This document shows, piece after piece, positions 45,456 through 57,061 of a stretch of DNA of 64,000 nucleotides. The position numbers and the translations under genes were made by a program. Under the pieces are notes generated by a model that worked only from the letters and a program-made list of their open reading frames with translations, was not told the origin of the DNA and ran no database searches. Numbering within the stretch: the stretch's first letter is position 1; the number at the start of each line of letters is the position of its first letter. This stretch comes from CAVXYG01 sp963706835 (GTDB taxonomy: Bacteria; Actinomycetota; Actinomycetes; S36-B12; GCA-2699445), in contig CAVPOB010000005.1 in assembly GCA_963706835.1 (NCBI GenBank), positions 62,001 to 126,000 of the forward strand, read 5' to 3'.

Positions 45456-46648
45456 TCGCGGTGGGGGATCGCGTGCCGGTGCGCGCCAGGGCGGTCGCTC
45501 ACGGCGGGGCCATGCTGGCCGAGCTCGTGGGGGCCACCCAGCCTGCAACCGTGTTCCTGCGGCATGCACTGCCGGGCGAGGCCGGGCTGGCAGAGGTGAC
45601 GGCGCTGCGGCGCGGCGGTCGGCTCGTCTTCGCCGACCTGGTCGTGGTGGAGGAGCCCAGCCCGGACCGCGTGGCAGCGCCGTGCCGCTATGCCGGGCCC
45701 GGCGGCTGCGGGGGATGCGACTTCCAGCATGTCGCGCTGCCCGCACAGCGCCGGTTGAAGGCGGACGTCGTGCGCGACTGCCTGCGCCGGATCGGCGGGT
45801 TCGACGTCGACGCACTCCCGTGGGACGGGCAGGTGCACGCCGTGCCCGGAGATGCCGATGGGCTGCGGTGGCGCACCAGGAGCAGGTTCGCGGTGCGCCA
45901 CGCGGGGCTGGCGATGCTGGGCTACCGCAGCGCGAGCCCGGTAGCGATCCAGGACTGCCTCATCGCCGATGCCGAGGTCGTCGCCGCCGCGGCGCGCGCC
46001 GCTGCATCGCCGGGCAGCGGTGATGAGATTGTGTCGGTGCGCGACGGCAGCGGATCCGCAATCGCCGGGCCAGCCGCGGCCATGGGGCGGCGCACTGTCG
46101 TGGAGCAGGTCGGCCGACACCGGTTCGAGGTGGCCGGTGACGGGTTCTGGCAGGTCCACCCCGGCGCGCCGCGGGCCCTACTCGACGCCGTCGCCGGAGC
46201 GCTCGCAGCGGCACCCCGCGGCACCCTCCTGGACCTCTACGGGGGCGTCGGGCTGTTCGCGGGCAGCCTGGACGGCTACCACGCGGTGCACCTGGTCGAA
46301 GGCGACGCGACTGCGGCCGAACTGGCGCAGCGCAACCTGCAGCACCTGGCGCAGGCCCGCGTGCACCGCAGCGACGTGCTGCGATGGCTGCGCCGCTACC
46401 GGGGCACGGCCGACGCCATCGTGCTCGACCCCCCTCGAGCCGGCGCCGGCCGCGCGGTGCTGGAGGAGGTGCACCGCCTGCGGCCCGGGGCGCTGGCCTA
46501 CGTCGCCTGCGACCCGGCCGCCCTCGCCCGGGACCTGCGCACGCTGGTGGATCTCGGCTGGACGGTCGGTGCGGTGCACGCCCTGGACCTGTTCCCGATG
46601 ACCCACCACATCGAGGCCGTTGCCGCGGTGCGTCCGGCGCCGCAATGA
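45452..46648 (+). CDS. TrmA/RlmD-family RNA uridine-5-methyltransferase
   Basis: This 398-residue enzyme methylates uridine in rRNA or tRNA using SAM. It has an N-terminal TRAM-like RNA-binding segment (DRVPVRARAVAHGGAMLAEL), cysteines in CRYAGPGGCGGCDFQHV that suit an iron-sulfur cluster, the SAM motif LLDLYGGVGLFAG, DPPRAGAG and the catalytic cysteine in YVACDPAALARDL. The GTG at 45452 overlaps the permease stop by four bases. Whether the target is 23S rRNA or tRNA cannot be told. The same pairing with the permease is known in mycobacteria. Confidence 0.9.
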   Translation: MIAVGDRVPVRARAVAHGGAMLAELVGATQPATVFLRHALPGEAGLAEVTALRRGGRLVFADLVVVEEPSPDRVAAPCRYAGPGGCGGCDFQHVALPAQRRLKADVVRDCLRRIGGFDVDALPWDGQVHAVPGDADGLRWRTRSRFAVRHAGLAMLGYRSASPVAIQDCLIADAEVVAAAARAAASPGSGDEIVSVRDGSGSAIAGPAAAMGRRTVVEQVGRHRFEVAGDGFWQVHPGAPRALLDAVAGALAAAPRGTLLDLYGGVGLFAGSLDGYHAVHLVEGDATAAELAQRNLQHLAQARVHRSDVLRWLRRYRGTADAIVLDPPRAGAGRAVLEEVHRLRPGALAYVACDPAALARDLRTLVDLGWTVGAVHALDLFPMTHHIEAVAAVRPAPQ

Positions 46649-46686
46649 CCGGCCGCCGGGCATCCGGGCCGTGATGACCGGCCGCC
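46645..46686 (+). repeat. Short direct repeat ahead of acn
   Basis: A 13-base word ATGACCGGCCGCC appears at 46645-46657, across the methyltransferase stop, and again at 46674-46686. The copies are 29 bases apart. No function is apparent. Confidence 0.5.
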
Positions 46687-46709
46687 GTGAGCCACGCGCC
46701 CGCGTTGCC

Positions 46710-46715
46710 TAGGAT
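46710..46715 (+). promoter_or_regulatory. Probable -10 element (TAGGAT) of acnA
   Basis: TAGGAT lies 33 bases before the acnA ATG and leaves a short leader with GAGGAG. It fits the -10 pattern. Confidence 0.45.
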
Positions 46716-46742
46716 GGGAGCACATCCACGTCGAGGAGTCGC

Positions 46743-49409
<2,667 letters not shown>

Positions 49410-49420
49410 TCGCGGCGACG

Positions 49421-49792
49421 ATGCCGTCGTCCGTGGCGCCGCCGGGTTGGCCGTCGGACCTGCCGCCGCCCGGTACCGACGCCTTCGACGCGCGGGTGAG
49501 CGGGTGGTTGCTGGACCGCTGCCCCCCGGAGGTGCGCGGGTCCCTGGCCATGCGGCGCTACCCGCTGGCGCTGGCGCACGTGGCGCTGCGGCACATGGAG
49601 GCGACCGTCGCCGGGCAGCGCGAGGCCTACCGGTCGGCGCGACGGGAGTTGATCGAGGCCCTGCCGCCGGAAGCGCTCGCCGGCGTCCTGGCCGATCTGG
49701 AGGCCATCGGTCACACCACGGTCGGGCAGTTGCGGGAGGTCCGGCTCGTCGCCGAAGCCCTGCAGGGAACCGTCTGGCGGGAGAAACTGTAG
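49421..49792 (+). CDS. Small unknown protein between acnA and dxs
   Basis: This 123-residue protein is mostly helical, with a proline-rich start and the segment MRRYPLALAHVALRHMEATVAGQREAYRSAR. It has no membrane segment or signal peptide. It resembles small hypothetical proteins found beside acnA or dxs in other actinobacteria, as I recall. It starts 12 bases after acnA, so it is probably cotranscribed. No function can be given. Codon use (GC-rich third positions) supports that it is real. Confidence 0.7.
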   Translation: MPSSVAPPGWPSDLPPPGTDAFDARVSGWLLDRCPPEVRGSLAMRRYPLALAHVALRHMEATVAGQREAYRSARRELIEALPPEALAGVLADLEAIGHTTVGQLREVRLVAEALQGTVWREKL

Positions 49793-49825
49793 GTGTGGCG
49801 GCTCTGCGGTCGGGATGCTGCTTCG

Positions 49826-49831
49826 TAGAAT
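49826..49831 (+). promoter_or_regulatory. Possible -10 element (TAGAAT) of dxs
   Basis: TAGAAT lies 53 bases before the dxs ATG and fits the -10 pattern. The leader would carry a GGAAGG site. Confidence 0.4.
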
Positions 49832-49883
49832 CGACGCAAGGCTCGGTCTGCGTGGACCGTGCCGCGAGACGGAAGGGACGCCG

Positions 49884-51798
49884 ATGAGCCTGCTGGAGTC
49901 CCTGCACACTCCGGCCCAGTTGCGGCAGATGTCGGATCGGCAGCTGCGCGAACTGGCCCGTGAGATTCGGGCCTTCCTCGTGGCCAAGGTCTCGGCGACG
50001 GGCGGGCACCTGGGCCCGAACCTCGGCGTGGTGGAACTGACGCTAGCCCTGCACCGGGTGTTCGAATCGCCGCGGGACGTGCTGCTCTGGGATACCGGCC
50101 ACCAGGCCTACGTGCACAAGATCGTGACCGGGCGCGGGGACCGCTTCGATACGCTGCGCCAGCGTGGCGGACTGTCCGGGTACCCGAGCCGGGCCGAGAG
50201 CCCGCACGACATCATCGAGAACAGTCACGCGTCCACTGCGCTGTCCTATGCCGACGGGTACGCCAAGGCGTTTGAGCTCAACGGCGAGTCGGATCGCCGC
50301 GTCGTGGCGATCGTGGGCGACGGCTCCCTCACCGGGGGCATGGCATGGGAGGCGCTGAACAACATCGCCGACTCCAACCGGCCCGTCATCATCGTGGTCA
50401 ACGACAACGGCCGCTCCTACAGCCCGACCATCGGGGGTGTGGCCAATCATCTGACCACACTGCGCACCAGCGGTGGGTATGAGACCTTCCTGCGCGCCGT
50501 GCGCCGAGTGCTGGCCGGCACGCCGGTCGTCGGCGGCCCGGTTTTCGACACGCTGCACGGCTTCAAGCGCGGGCTGAAGGACATCGTCGCGCCGCAGGGC
50601 ATGTTCGAGGACCTGGGGCTGAAGTACCTCGGCCCCGTCGACGGCCACGATCGGGTGGCGCTGGAGCATGTCCTGCAGCGGGCGGCCGACTTCCCCGGAC
50701 CGGTCATCGTGCACGCGATCACCGAGAAGGGGCACGGATACGGGCCGGCCGAGCGCGACGAGGCGGACCGCTTCCACGGTGTCGGCGTCATCGATCCGCG
50801 GACCGGCCGGGCCAAGGGGCCCAGCGCACCGAGTTGGACGTCGGTCTTCTCCGAGGAGATGGTCGCCATCGGCGCTGAGCGGCCGGAGGTCGTCGCCATC
50901 ACCGCGGCGATGCTGGGACCGGTCGGTCTGGGGGCCGTTCGCCGAGGCCTACCCCGACCGCTGCTTCGATGTCGGCATCGCCGAGCAGCACGCCGCGACG
51001 TCGGCCACCGCGATGGCGCTGGCCGGGCTGCACCCGGTGGTCGCCCTGTATTCGACGTTCCTCAACCGGGCCTTCGATCAGGTGCTGCTCGACGCGGCAC
51101 TGCACCGCGCCCCGGTCACCTTCGTCCTGGACCGTGCCGGCATCACCGGCGACGACGGCGCCAGCCACAACGGCATGTGGGACCTGTCGATCCTGCAGGT
51201 CGTGCCGGGGCTGCGGCTAGGGGCTCCCCGGGACGCGGTGCGGCTGCGCGAGATGCTGCGCGAGGCGGTCGCCGACAGCAGCGGGCCGAGCGTGCTGCGG
51301 TTTCCGAAGGGCGCAGTGATCGAGGAACTGCCCGCGGTCGGACAGGCCGCGGGCCTGGATGTGCTGGCCTCGTTCGGGGACGTGCCCGATGTGCTGATCG
51401 TCGCGGTGGGCGCGATGGGGCAGGTCGGCGTCGAGACGGCCGCCCGACTGCGCGACCAGGGGATCGGCGTGCGGGTCGTGGATCCGGGATGGCTGTCCCC
51501 GCCGCCGAACGGGCTGATCGCACTGGCCGCCGACAGCGACTTGGTCGCCGTGATCGAGGACAGCGGTCGCGTGGGCGGCTTCGGCAGCCGGCTGGCCCAG
51601 GAACTCGCCGAGGCGGGATTGGACCGCTCGGTGCGCACCTTCGCCATCCCGCAGCAGTTCCTCGAGCAGGCGTCACGGGCGGCGCTGCTGGAGGAGTTCG
51701 GCCTCACGCCGGCGGCGATCGCAGCAGCACTGGTGACCCAGGTGTCGCGGCGCGGGGCGAACCTGTCGGTGGCTGTCGAAGAGGTCGAGGCCCAGTAA
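49884..51798 (+). CDS. dxs: 1-deoxy-D-xylulose-5-phosphate synthase, with one frameshift
   Basis: Dxs joins pyruvate and glyceraldehyde 3-phosphate with thiamine diphosphate, the first step of the MEP isoprenoid pathway. Motifs are GHLGPNLGVVELT, DTGHQAYVHKI, the thiamine-binding GDGSLTGGMAWEALNN and, after the break, DVGIAEQHAATSA and DRAGITGDDGASHNG. One extra G in the run GGGGG at 50930-50934 breaks the frame; removing it gives GLGPFAEAYPDRCF and a 637-residue protein. The ATG at 49884 follows GGAAGG. Probable sequence error. The gene coexists with an HMG-CoA reductase gene at 9983. Confidence 0.94.
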
Positions 51799-51858
51799 GC
51801 ACTGACCGGCGCCCCCGCAGCCGCGTAGGCTCGTCGCAAGTGTGGTGGGGAGGTGGGG

Positions 51859-53526
51859 ATGGTGCTGCCCTCAGCGATCTCGGCGTTCACCGATGCCCCC
51901 GTCCCGATGGCCGTGGTGTCCCTGGCGCACGGCCAAGTCTCGGAGGTGCTGCTCGTCAACCGGGCGATGGCTGATCTGGTGAATATGGCGCCGGCGGAAG
52001 CGGCCGGCCTGCTGCTGGCGGACCTGGTGCACCCCGATGACCGGATGCTGCTGGAGCTGCCGGCGGCGACGCTCGCCGACCCGCTGGAGCACATGACCGC
52101 GCGAGTGGTCCGCAACGGTTGGGGCGTGGTGTGGGCGGCGCTGTCGGTCTCCGTGCAGCGCGGGGCGGACGGCGCGCCCGCGACGGCGATCGTCGCCCTC
52201 CAGGACATCTCCGCCTGGCGCCGGATCGAAGAGGAACTGGCACATCGGGCAACCCACGACGCGCTGACCGGACTGGCCAACCGGTCGCTGCTGCTGGATC
52301 AACTCGACCGAGCCGTGGCGCGACTGGGTCGTCGAGGCGGCACGGTGGCGGCACTGTTCTGCGACCTCGATGGGTTCAAGTCCCTCAACGACACCTTCGG
52401 CCACCGCATCGGCGATGCGGTGCTGCAGGAGGCCGCCGGGCGCATCCTCAACGCGGTCCGGCGCGAGGACCTCGTCGTACGAATGGGTGGCGACGAGTTC
52501 GTCATCGTCTGCGAATCCAGCGATCGCTCGGAGGCCGGACGCGTGGCGGAGCGGGTGCGCGCGGCACTGGATGCCCCGCTGCGGGTCCAGCAGCGCGACT
52601 TCACCGTGACGGCGTCGATCGGAGTGGCCCAGGTCAGCGACGGCAGCGCCAACCCGGAAGACCTCGTGCGGCGCGCCGACCTGGCGATGTACCGCGCCAA
52701 GCAGATGGGGCGCAACAGGGTGGTGTTCTTCGCGCCGGACATGGAGGATCAGGCCCGCAGCCGAGTCGAAGTGGTCGAGCAGGTGCGCTCAGCGCTGGCC
52801 GCCGACGGTGTCGCCATCGAGGTCCAGCCGATCATCGCTCTGGCCAGTGGGGATTGGGTCGGAAGCGAGGCGCTGGCGCGCATCGAGCGACCTGGCCTGG
52901 CGCCCCTGCACCCCGACGATCTGTCCCCGATCGGCGCCAAATCCGGGCTCCTGGAGCAACTGGACGCCCGCGTGCGGATTCGAGCGCTGTCCTGGCTCGC
53001 CGACAAGATCGCCGCCGGATCGGCGGCACCGGCGTGGGTGTCCATCAACGTCACCGCGCACGAGTTGGCCACGATCCGGTTCGCCAGCGCGGTGGAGCAT
53101 GATCTGGCTGCGGCTGGACTGAGCCCGGAGCATCTGATGCTTCAGGTGTCGGAATCGGCCATGGTGGACGTCGCTGGCCCGACCCAGGTCACGCTGCGCC
53201 GACTGCGGGGCCTCGGCTGCCGGGTGGCCATCGGCGACTTCGGATCGGGCTATTCCAGCCTGATGTCGCTGCGCGACCTTCCGTCCGACATGGTGAAGAT
53301 CGATCGCTCCTTCGTGGTGGGCCTCGGCCACGACGATCACGATGAGACCATCGTGTCGGCGATGATCTCGGTCAGCCAGCGGCTCGGTCGGCAGGTGGTC
53401 GCCGAAGGGGTCGAGCACCCCCTGCAGGCCGAGATCCTGCAGCAGATGGGATGCGACTACGGTCAGGGCTACCTGTTCGGGCCCCCGACCCCGGCCGTCA
53501 CTGCGGCACCCCAGCCCTGCGGCTGA
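51859..53526 (+). CDS. PAS-GGDEF-EAL cyclic di-GMP protein
   Basis: This 555-residue cytoplasmic protein has a PAS-like domain (about 5-115), a GGDEF diguanylate cyclase domain and an EAL phosphodiesterase domain. The cyclase motif is intact (GGDEF, 210-214), with the product-inhibition site RRED at 201-204, five residues before it. In the EAL domain SEALAR (336-341), SINVTAHEL and VVAEGVE are kept, but the metal-binding pair of the DDFGTG motif reads GDFGSG at Gly459-Asp460. The domain may therefore have lost hydrolysis. The ATG at 51859 follows GGGGAGG. It follows dxs by 60 bases and ends before a strong terminator. No membrane segment is seen. Confidence 0.9.
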   Translation: MVLPSAISAFTDAPVPMAVVSLAHGQVSEVLLVNRAMADLVNMAPAEAAGLLLADLVHPDDRMLLELPAATLADPLEHMTARVVRNGWGVVWAALSVSVQRGADGAPATAIVALQDISAWRRIEEELAHRATHDALTGLANRSLLLDQLDRAVARLGRRGGTVAALFCDLDGFKSLNDTFGHRIGDAVLQEAAGRILNAVRREDLVVRMGGDEFVIVCESSDRSEAGRVAERVRAALDAPLRVQQRDFTVTASIGVAQVSDGSANPEDLVRRADLAMYRAKQMGRNRVVFFAPDMEDQARSRVEVVEQVRSALAADGVAIEVQPIIALASGDWVGSEALARIERPGLAPLHPDDLSPIGAKSGLLEQLDARVRIRALSWLADKIAAGSAAPAWVSINVTAHELATIRFASAVEHDLAAAGLSPEHLMLQVSESAMVDVAGPTQVTLRRLRGLGCRVAIGDFGSGYSSLMSLRDLPSDMVKIDRSFVVGLGHDDHDETIVSAMISVSQRLGRQVVAEGVEHPLQAEILQQMGCDYGQGYLFGPPTPAVTAAPQPCG

Positions 53527-53538
53527 GTCCACTCGGAC

Positions 53539-53581
53539 ACGCCTCGGGCCCCGAAGCGCGAAGCTGCGGGGCCCGAGGCGT
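53539..53581. terminator. Strong bidirectional terminator between the GGDEF-EAL gene and fadB
   Basis: ACGCCTCGGGCCCCG and CGGGGCCCGAGGCGT form a perfect 15-base stem around a 13-base loop, in the middle of the short gap between two convergent genes. It is the strongest terminator seen in the window. Confidence 0.75.
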
Positions 53582-53592
53582 CCTTGGATCGA

Positions 53593-55737
53593 CTAGGCGG
53601 GCAGGCTCGCCACGCCGGCCGGGAGGAACCGCTGCCCGGTGACGGACTGCGACACCCCGCTGCGGTCCAGGTACGGCGTGATGCCGCCGAGGTGGAACGG
53701 CCAGCCGGCACCCAGCAGCATGCACAGGTCGATGTCCTGCGCCTGCGCCACCACGCCCTCGTCCAGCATCAGGCGGGTCTCCTCGGCCAGTGCCGACAGT
53801 GCACGGTTGCGCACGTCCTCCTCGGTGAGCTCGGCATCGCCCTGCTCGAACAGCGCCAGCACCTCCGGATCGATCTCCTGGCCGTTCTCGCCCCAGGTCC
53901 AGATGGCTGTCTTGCCGGCCTCGACCAGGCGCCGCAGGTTGTCCGAGACGTAGAACCGGTCCGGGTAGGCCTCGTGCATGGTTTCCGAGACGTGGAACGC
54001 GACCGCCGGGCCGACCAGTTGCAGCAGCACGAACGGCGACATCGGCAGCCCCAGCGGATCCAGCGCCCGGTCGGCGACCGCGAAGTCGGCGCCCTCATCG
54101 ACCGCCTTGGTGACCTCGCCCAGGAAGCGGGTGAGCAGCCGGTTCACGACGAACGCCGGGGCGTCCTTGACCAGCACGCTCGACTTCTTCAACTGCTTGC
54201 CGACGGCGAAAGCGGTCGCCAGCGCGGCATCGTCGGTGTCCTGGCCGCGCACGATCTCCAGCAGCGGCATCATGGCCACCGGGTTGAAGAAGTGGAAGCC
54301 CACGACCCGCTCGGGATGCTGCAGCTGCGAGGCCATCTCGGTGACCGACAGCGAGGAGGTGTTCGTCGCCAGGATGCAGTCGGGCCGCACGACGGCCTCC
54401 ACCTCGGCGAAGACCTGCTGCTTGACCTTCATGTCTTCGAAGACGGCCTCGATGACGAAGTCGGCGTCGGCCATGCCCTGCTTGCTCACGGTCCCGGTGA
54501 CCAGCGCCTTGAAGCGATTGGCCTTGTCGGCGTTGATCCGGCCCTTGGCCTTGAGCTTGTCGATCTCGCCGTGGACGTAGCCCACACCCTTGTCGACGCG
54601 CGCCTGGTCGATATCGGTCATGACCACGGGCACCTGCAGCCGCTGCACGAACAGCATGCACAGCTGCGACGCCATGAGTCCGGCACCCACGATGCCGACC
54701 TTGTTGACCGGCCGGGCCAAGGACTTGTCGGGGACGCCGACCGGTCGCTTCGCCCGCTTCTGCACCAGGTCGAAGGAGTACAGCCCGGCGCGCAGTTCCT
54801 CGGTCATCGCCAGATCGGCCAGCGCCTCATCCTCAGCCGCGAAACCCTCGGCCCGGCTGACGCTCTTCGCCGCGGCGATGAGGTCGAGTGCCGCGTAGGG
54901 AGCAGGCGCGGCACCCTTGATCTTGGCGTCCACCCCGGCACGGACCTTGGCAACCGCCTGGTCCCAGGCCTCGCCGCGGTCCAGCTCCGGCCGGGCCACG
55001 GCGACGTCGCCGCGGAGCACCTGCGCGGCCCACAGCAGGGACTGCTCGAGGTAGTCGGCCGGCTCGAACATCGCATCGGCGATGCCCAGGTCCAGCACCT
55101 GCTTCGGCTTGAGCTGCTTGTTCTGCGCCATCGGGTTGTCCACGATGACCGTGCATGCCTTCTGCGGCCCGATGAGGTTCGGCAACAGCCAGGCGCCGCC
55201 CCACCCGGGCAGCAGGCCCAGGAAGACCTCGGGCAGCGAGAACGCCGCGGCGCCCGAGGAGATGGTGCGGTAGGTGCAGTGCAGGGCAACCTCGACGCCG
55301 CCGCCCATGGCCGCCCCGTTCACGAACGCGAACGTGGGAACCTTCGCGCTGGCAAGCCGGTCGAACACCCGGTGGCCGAGCTGTCCGATCGCCACGGCCT
55401 GGCTGCGGTCGGTCATGTAGGGAACGCTGGTCAGGTCGAAGCCCACCGCGAAGATGAACGGCTTGCCCGTGACGCAGATGGCCGCCAGTCCCGGAACAGC
55501 TTCCGCCTCATCGATCGCACGCTCCAGCGCGCGCAGTCCGCCGGGGCCGAAGGTGTTCGGCTTGGTGTGGTCAAACCCGTTGTCCAGCGTGATGAGCGCC
55601 GCCTTGCCGGCGCCCAGCGGCAGATCCAGCACGGTGAGGCGGGACTGCGTCACCACCTCGTCGGGCAGCTGCAGCGCGTCGTCCTCCGCCAGGTCGGCGT
55701 CGCTGGTCGGGTACTCCTTGGCAATGCTGTCAACCAT
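53593..55737 (-). CDS. fadB: Fatty acid oxidation complex alpha subunit (enoyl-CoA hydratase / 3-hydroxyacyl-CoA dehydrogenase)
   Basis: This 714-residue fusion performs two steps of beta-oxidation. The N-terminal crotonase domain (about 30-230) has FAFVNGAAMGGGVEVALHC and GLLPGWGGAWLLP; the dehydrogenase domain starts with KVGIVGAGLMASQLC near residue 345 and has the motif VGFHFFNPVAMMPLLEIV. The ATG at 55737 has an AAGGA site and is five bases after fadA. With fadA it makes the complete trifunctional set except the acyl-CoA dehydrogenase. Assignment is secure. Confidence 0.95.
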   Translation of the reverse strand: MVDSIAKEYPTSDADLAEDDALQLPDEVVTQSRLTVLDLPLGAGKAALITLDNGFDHTKPNTFGPGGLRALERAIDEAEAVPGLAAICVTGKPFIFAVGFDLTSVPYMTDRSQAVAIGQLGHRVFDRLASAKVPTFAFVNGAAMGGGVEVALHCTYRTISSGAAAFSLPEVFLGLLPGWGGAWLLPNLIGPQKACTVIVDNPMAQNKQLKPKQVLDLGIADAMFEPADYLEQSLLWAAQVLRGDVAVARPELDRGEAWDQAVAKVRAGVDAKIKGAAPAPYAALDLIAAAKSVSRAEGFAAEDEALADLAMTEELRAGLYSFDLVQKRAKRPVGVPDKSLARPVNKVGIVGAGLMASQLCMLFVQRLQVPVVMTDIDQARVDKGVGYVHGEIDKLKAKGRINADKANRFKALVTGTVSKQGMADADFVIEAVFEDMKVKQQVFAEVEAVVRPDCILATNTSSLSVTEMASQLQHPERVVGFHFFNPVAMMPLLEIVRGQDTDDAALATAFAVGKQLKKSSVLVKDAPAFVVNRLLTRFLGEVTKAVDEGADFAVADRALDPLGLPMSPFVLLQLVGPAVAFHVSETMHEAYPDRFYVSDNLRRLVEAGKTAIWTWGENGQEIDPEVLALFEQGDAELTEEDVRNRALSALAEETRLMLDEGVVAQAQDIDLCMLLGAGWPFHLGGITPYLDRSGVSQSVTGQRFLPAGVASLPA

Positions 55738-55742
55738 CGGTG

Positions 55743-56948
55743 TCAGTCCTTCTTCCCGTCGAAGTTGGGGTTCTCCCAGATGACCGTTCCGCCCATGCCG
55801 AGGCCGATGCACATCGTCGTCAGCCCGTAGCGGACCTCCGGGTGCTCCTCGAAGTCGGAGGCCAGGTAGGTCATGAGGCGGATGCCGGAAGAGGCCAGCG
55901 GGTGGCCGACGGCGATGGCGCCGCCCATCGGGTTCACGCGCGGATCGTCGTCGGCAATCCCGAAGTGATCCAGCATCGCCAGCACCTGGATCGCGAACGC
56001 CTCGTTGATCTCGAACAGGCCGATGTCGCCGATGCTCAGCCCGGCCTTGGCCAGGGCCTTCTCCGTGGCGGGAACCGGTCCGACGCCCATTACCTCGGGG
56101 GCAACCCCGGCGAAGGCGAAGGAGACCATTCGCATCTTCTTGGTCAGGCCGAGCTCGTCGGCCACCTCCTCGGCGGCCAGCAGAGCGCCCGTGGCACCGT
56201 CGTTGAGGCCGGCGGCGTTGCCCGCCGTTACCCGGCCATGCGGCCGGAACGGGGTCTTCAGCCCGGCGAGGCTGTCCATCGTCGTGCCCGGGCGGGGCGG
56301 CTCGTCCTGCGTGGCAAGCCCGTAGCCGCCCTCGGCGTTGCGGGTGGCCACCGGCACCAGGTTCGGCTGAATCTTGCCCTCGGCATAGGCCTTGGCGGTC
56401 TTCGCCTGGCTGTTCAGCGCATAGGCGTCGGCCCGCTCCTTGGTGAGGTGCGGGAAGCGGTCGTGCAGGTTCTCGGCCGTCTTGCCCATCAGCAGGGCCT
56501 CGGGATCGACGATCTTCTCGGCGAGGAAGCGCGGGTTCGGGTCGACGCCCTCGCCCATCGGATGCCGGCCCATGTGCTCCACACCGCCAGCGAGGGCGAC
56601 GTCGTACAGCCCGGCCATGATGGGGGCGGACAGCGACGTGACGGAGGTCATCGCACCGGCGCACATCCGGTCGATGCTGTAGCCGGGGACCGTGTTCGGA
56701 ATGCCCGACAGCAGCGCGGCCGAGCGCCCGATGGTCAGGCCCTGGTCGCCGATCTGGGTGGTGGCCGCAACGGCGACATCGTCGATGCGATCTGCGGGCA
56801 GGTTCGGATTGCGTCGCAGCAGTTCACGGAACACCTTGACGACCAGGTCGTCGGCGCGGGTGTCGGCGTAGATGCCTTTCTTGCCGGCCTTGCCGAACGG
56901 GGTGCGTGCCCCGTCGACGAAGACGACGTTGCGGATTTCTCGGGCCAC
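55743..56948 (-). CDS. fadA: Acetyl-CoA acyltransferase (3-ketoacyl-CoA thiolase)
   Basis: FadA cleaves 3-ketoacyl-CoA in the last step of beta-oxidation. The 401-residue thiolase has the nucleophile Cys96 in DRMCAGAM, the motif NEAFAIQVLA, GGAIAVGHPLASSG and the second cysteine in MCIGLGMGG. The GTG at 56948 has GGGAGC. It is the first gene of the fadAB operon and lies 113 bases downstream of the RNase D gene. A palindrome about 80 bases upstream suggests TetR-type control. Confidence 0.95.
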   Translation of the reverse strand: MAREIRNVVFVDGARTPFGKAGKKGIYADTRADDLVVKVFRELLRRNPNLPADRIDDVAVAATTQIGDQGLTIGRSAALLSGIPNTVPGYSIDRMCAGAMTSVTSLSAPIMAGLYDVALAGGVEHMGRHPMGEGVDPNPRFLAEKIVDPEALLMGKTAENLHDRFPHLTKERADAYALNSQAKTAKAYAEGKIQPNLVPVATRNAEGGYGLATQDEPPRPGTTMDSLAGLKTPFRPHGRVTAGNAAGLNDGATGALLAAEEVADELGLTKKMRMVSFAFAGVAPEVMGVGPVPATEKALAKAGLSIGDIGLFEINEAFAIQVLAMLDHFGIADDDPRVNPMGGAIAVGHPLASSGIRLMTYLASDFEEHPEVRYGLTTMCIGLGMGGTVIWENPNFDGKKD

Positions 56949-57025
56949 GGATTGCTCCCAGCGATTGCGTGTGGGCCGCCGGCGGGGACACCGACGACCG
57001 TCGGCACGACACCGACACCCCGATG

Positions 57026-57039
57026 TTACTCGCCAGTAA
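57026..57039. promoter_or_regulatory. Operator-like palindrome upstream of fadA
   Basis: TTACT and AGTAA pair around CGCC in an otherwise GC-rich gap, 78 bases upstream of fadA. It partly overlaps a TAACAT hexamer on the minus strand that could be a -10 element. This length and symmetry suit a TetR-family regulator of fatty acid breakdown. The regulator is not in the window. Confidence 0.5.
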
Positions 57040-57061
57040 GAAGATGCCCAACAACGGGCTG

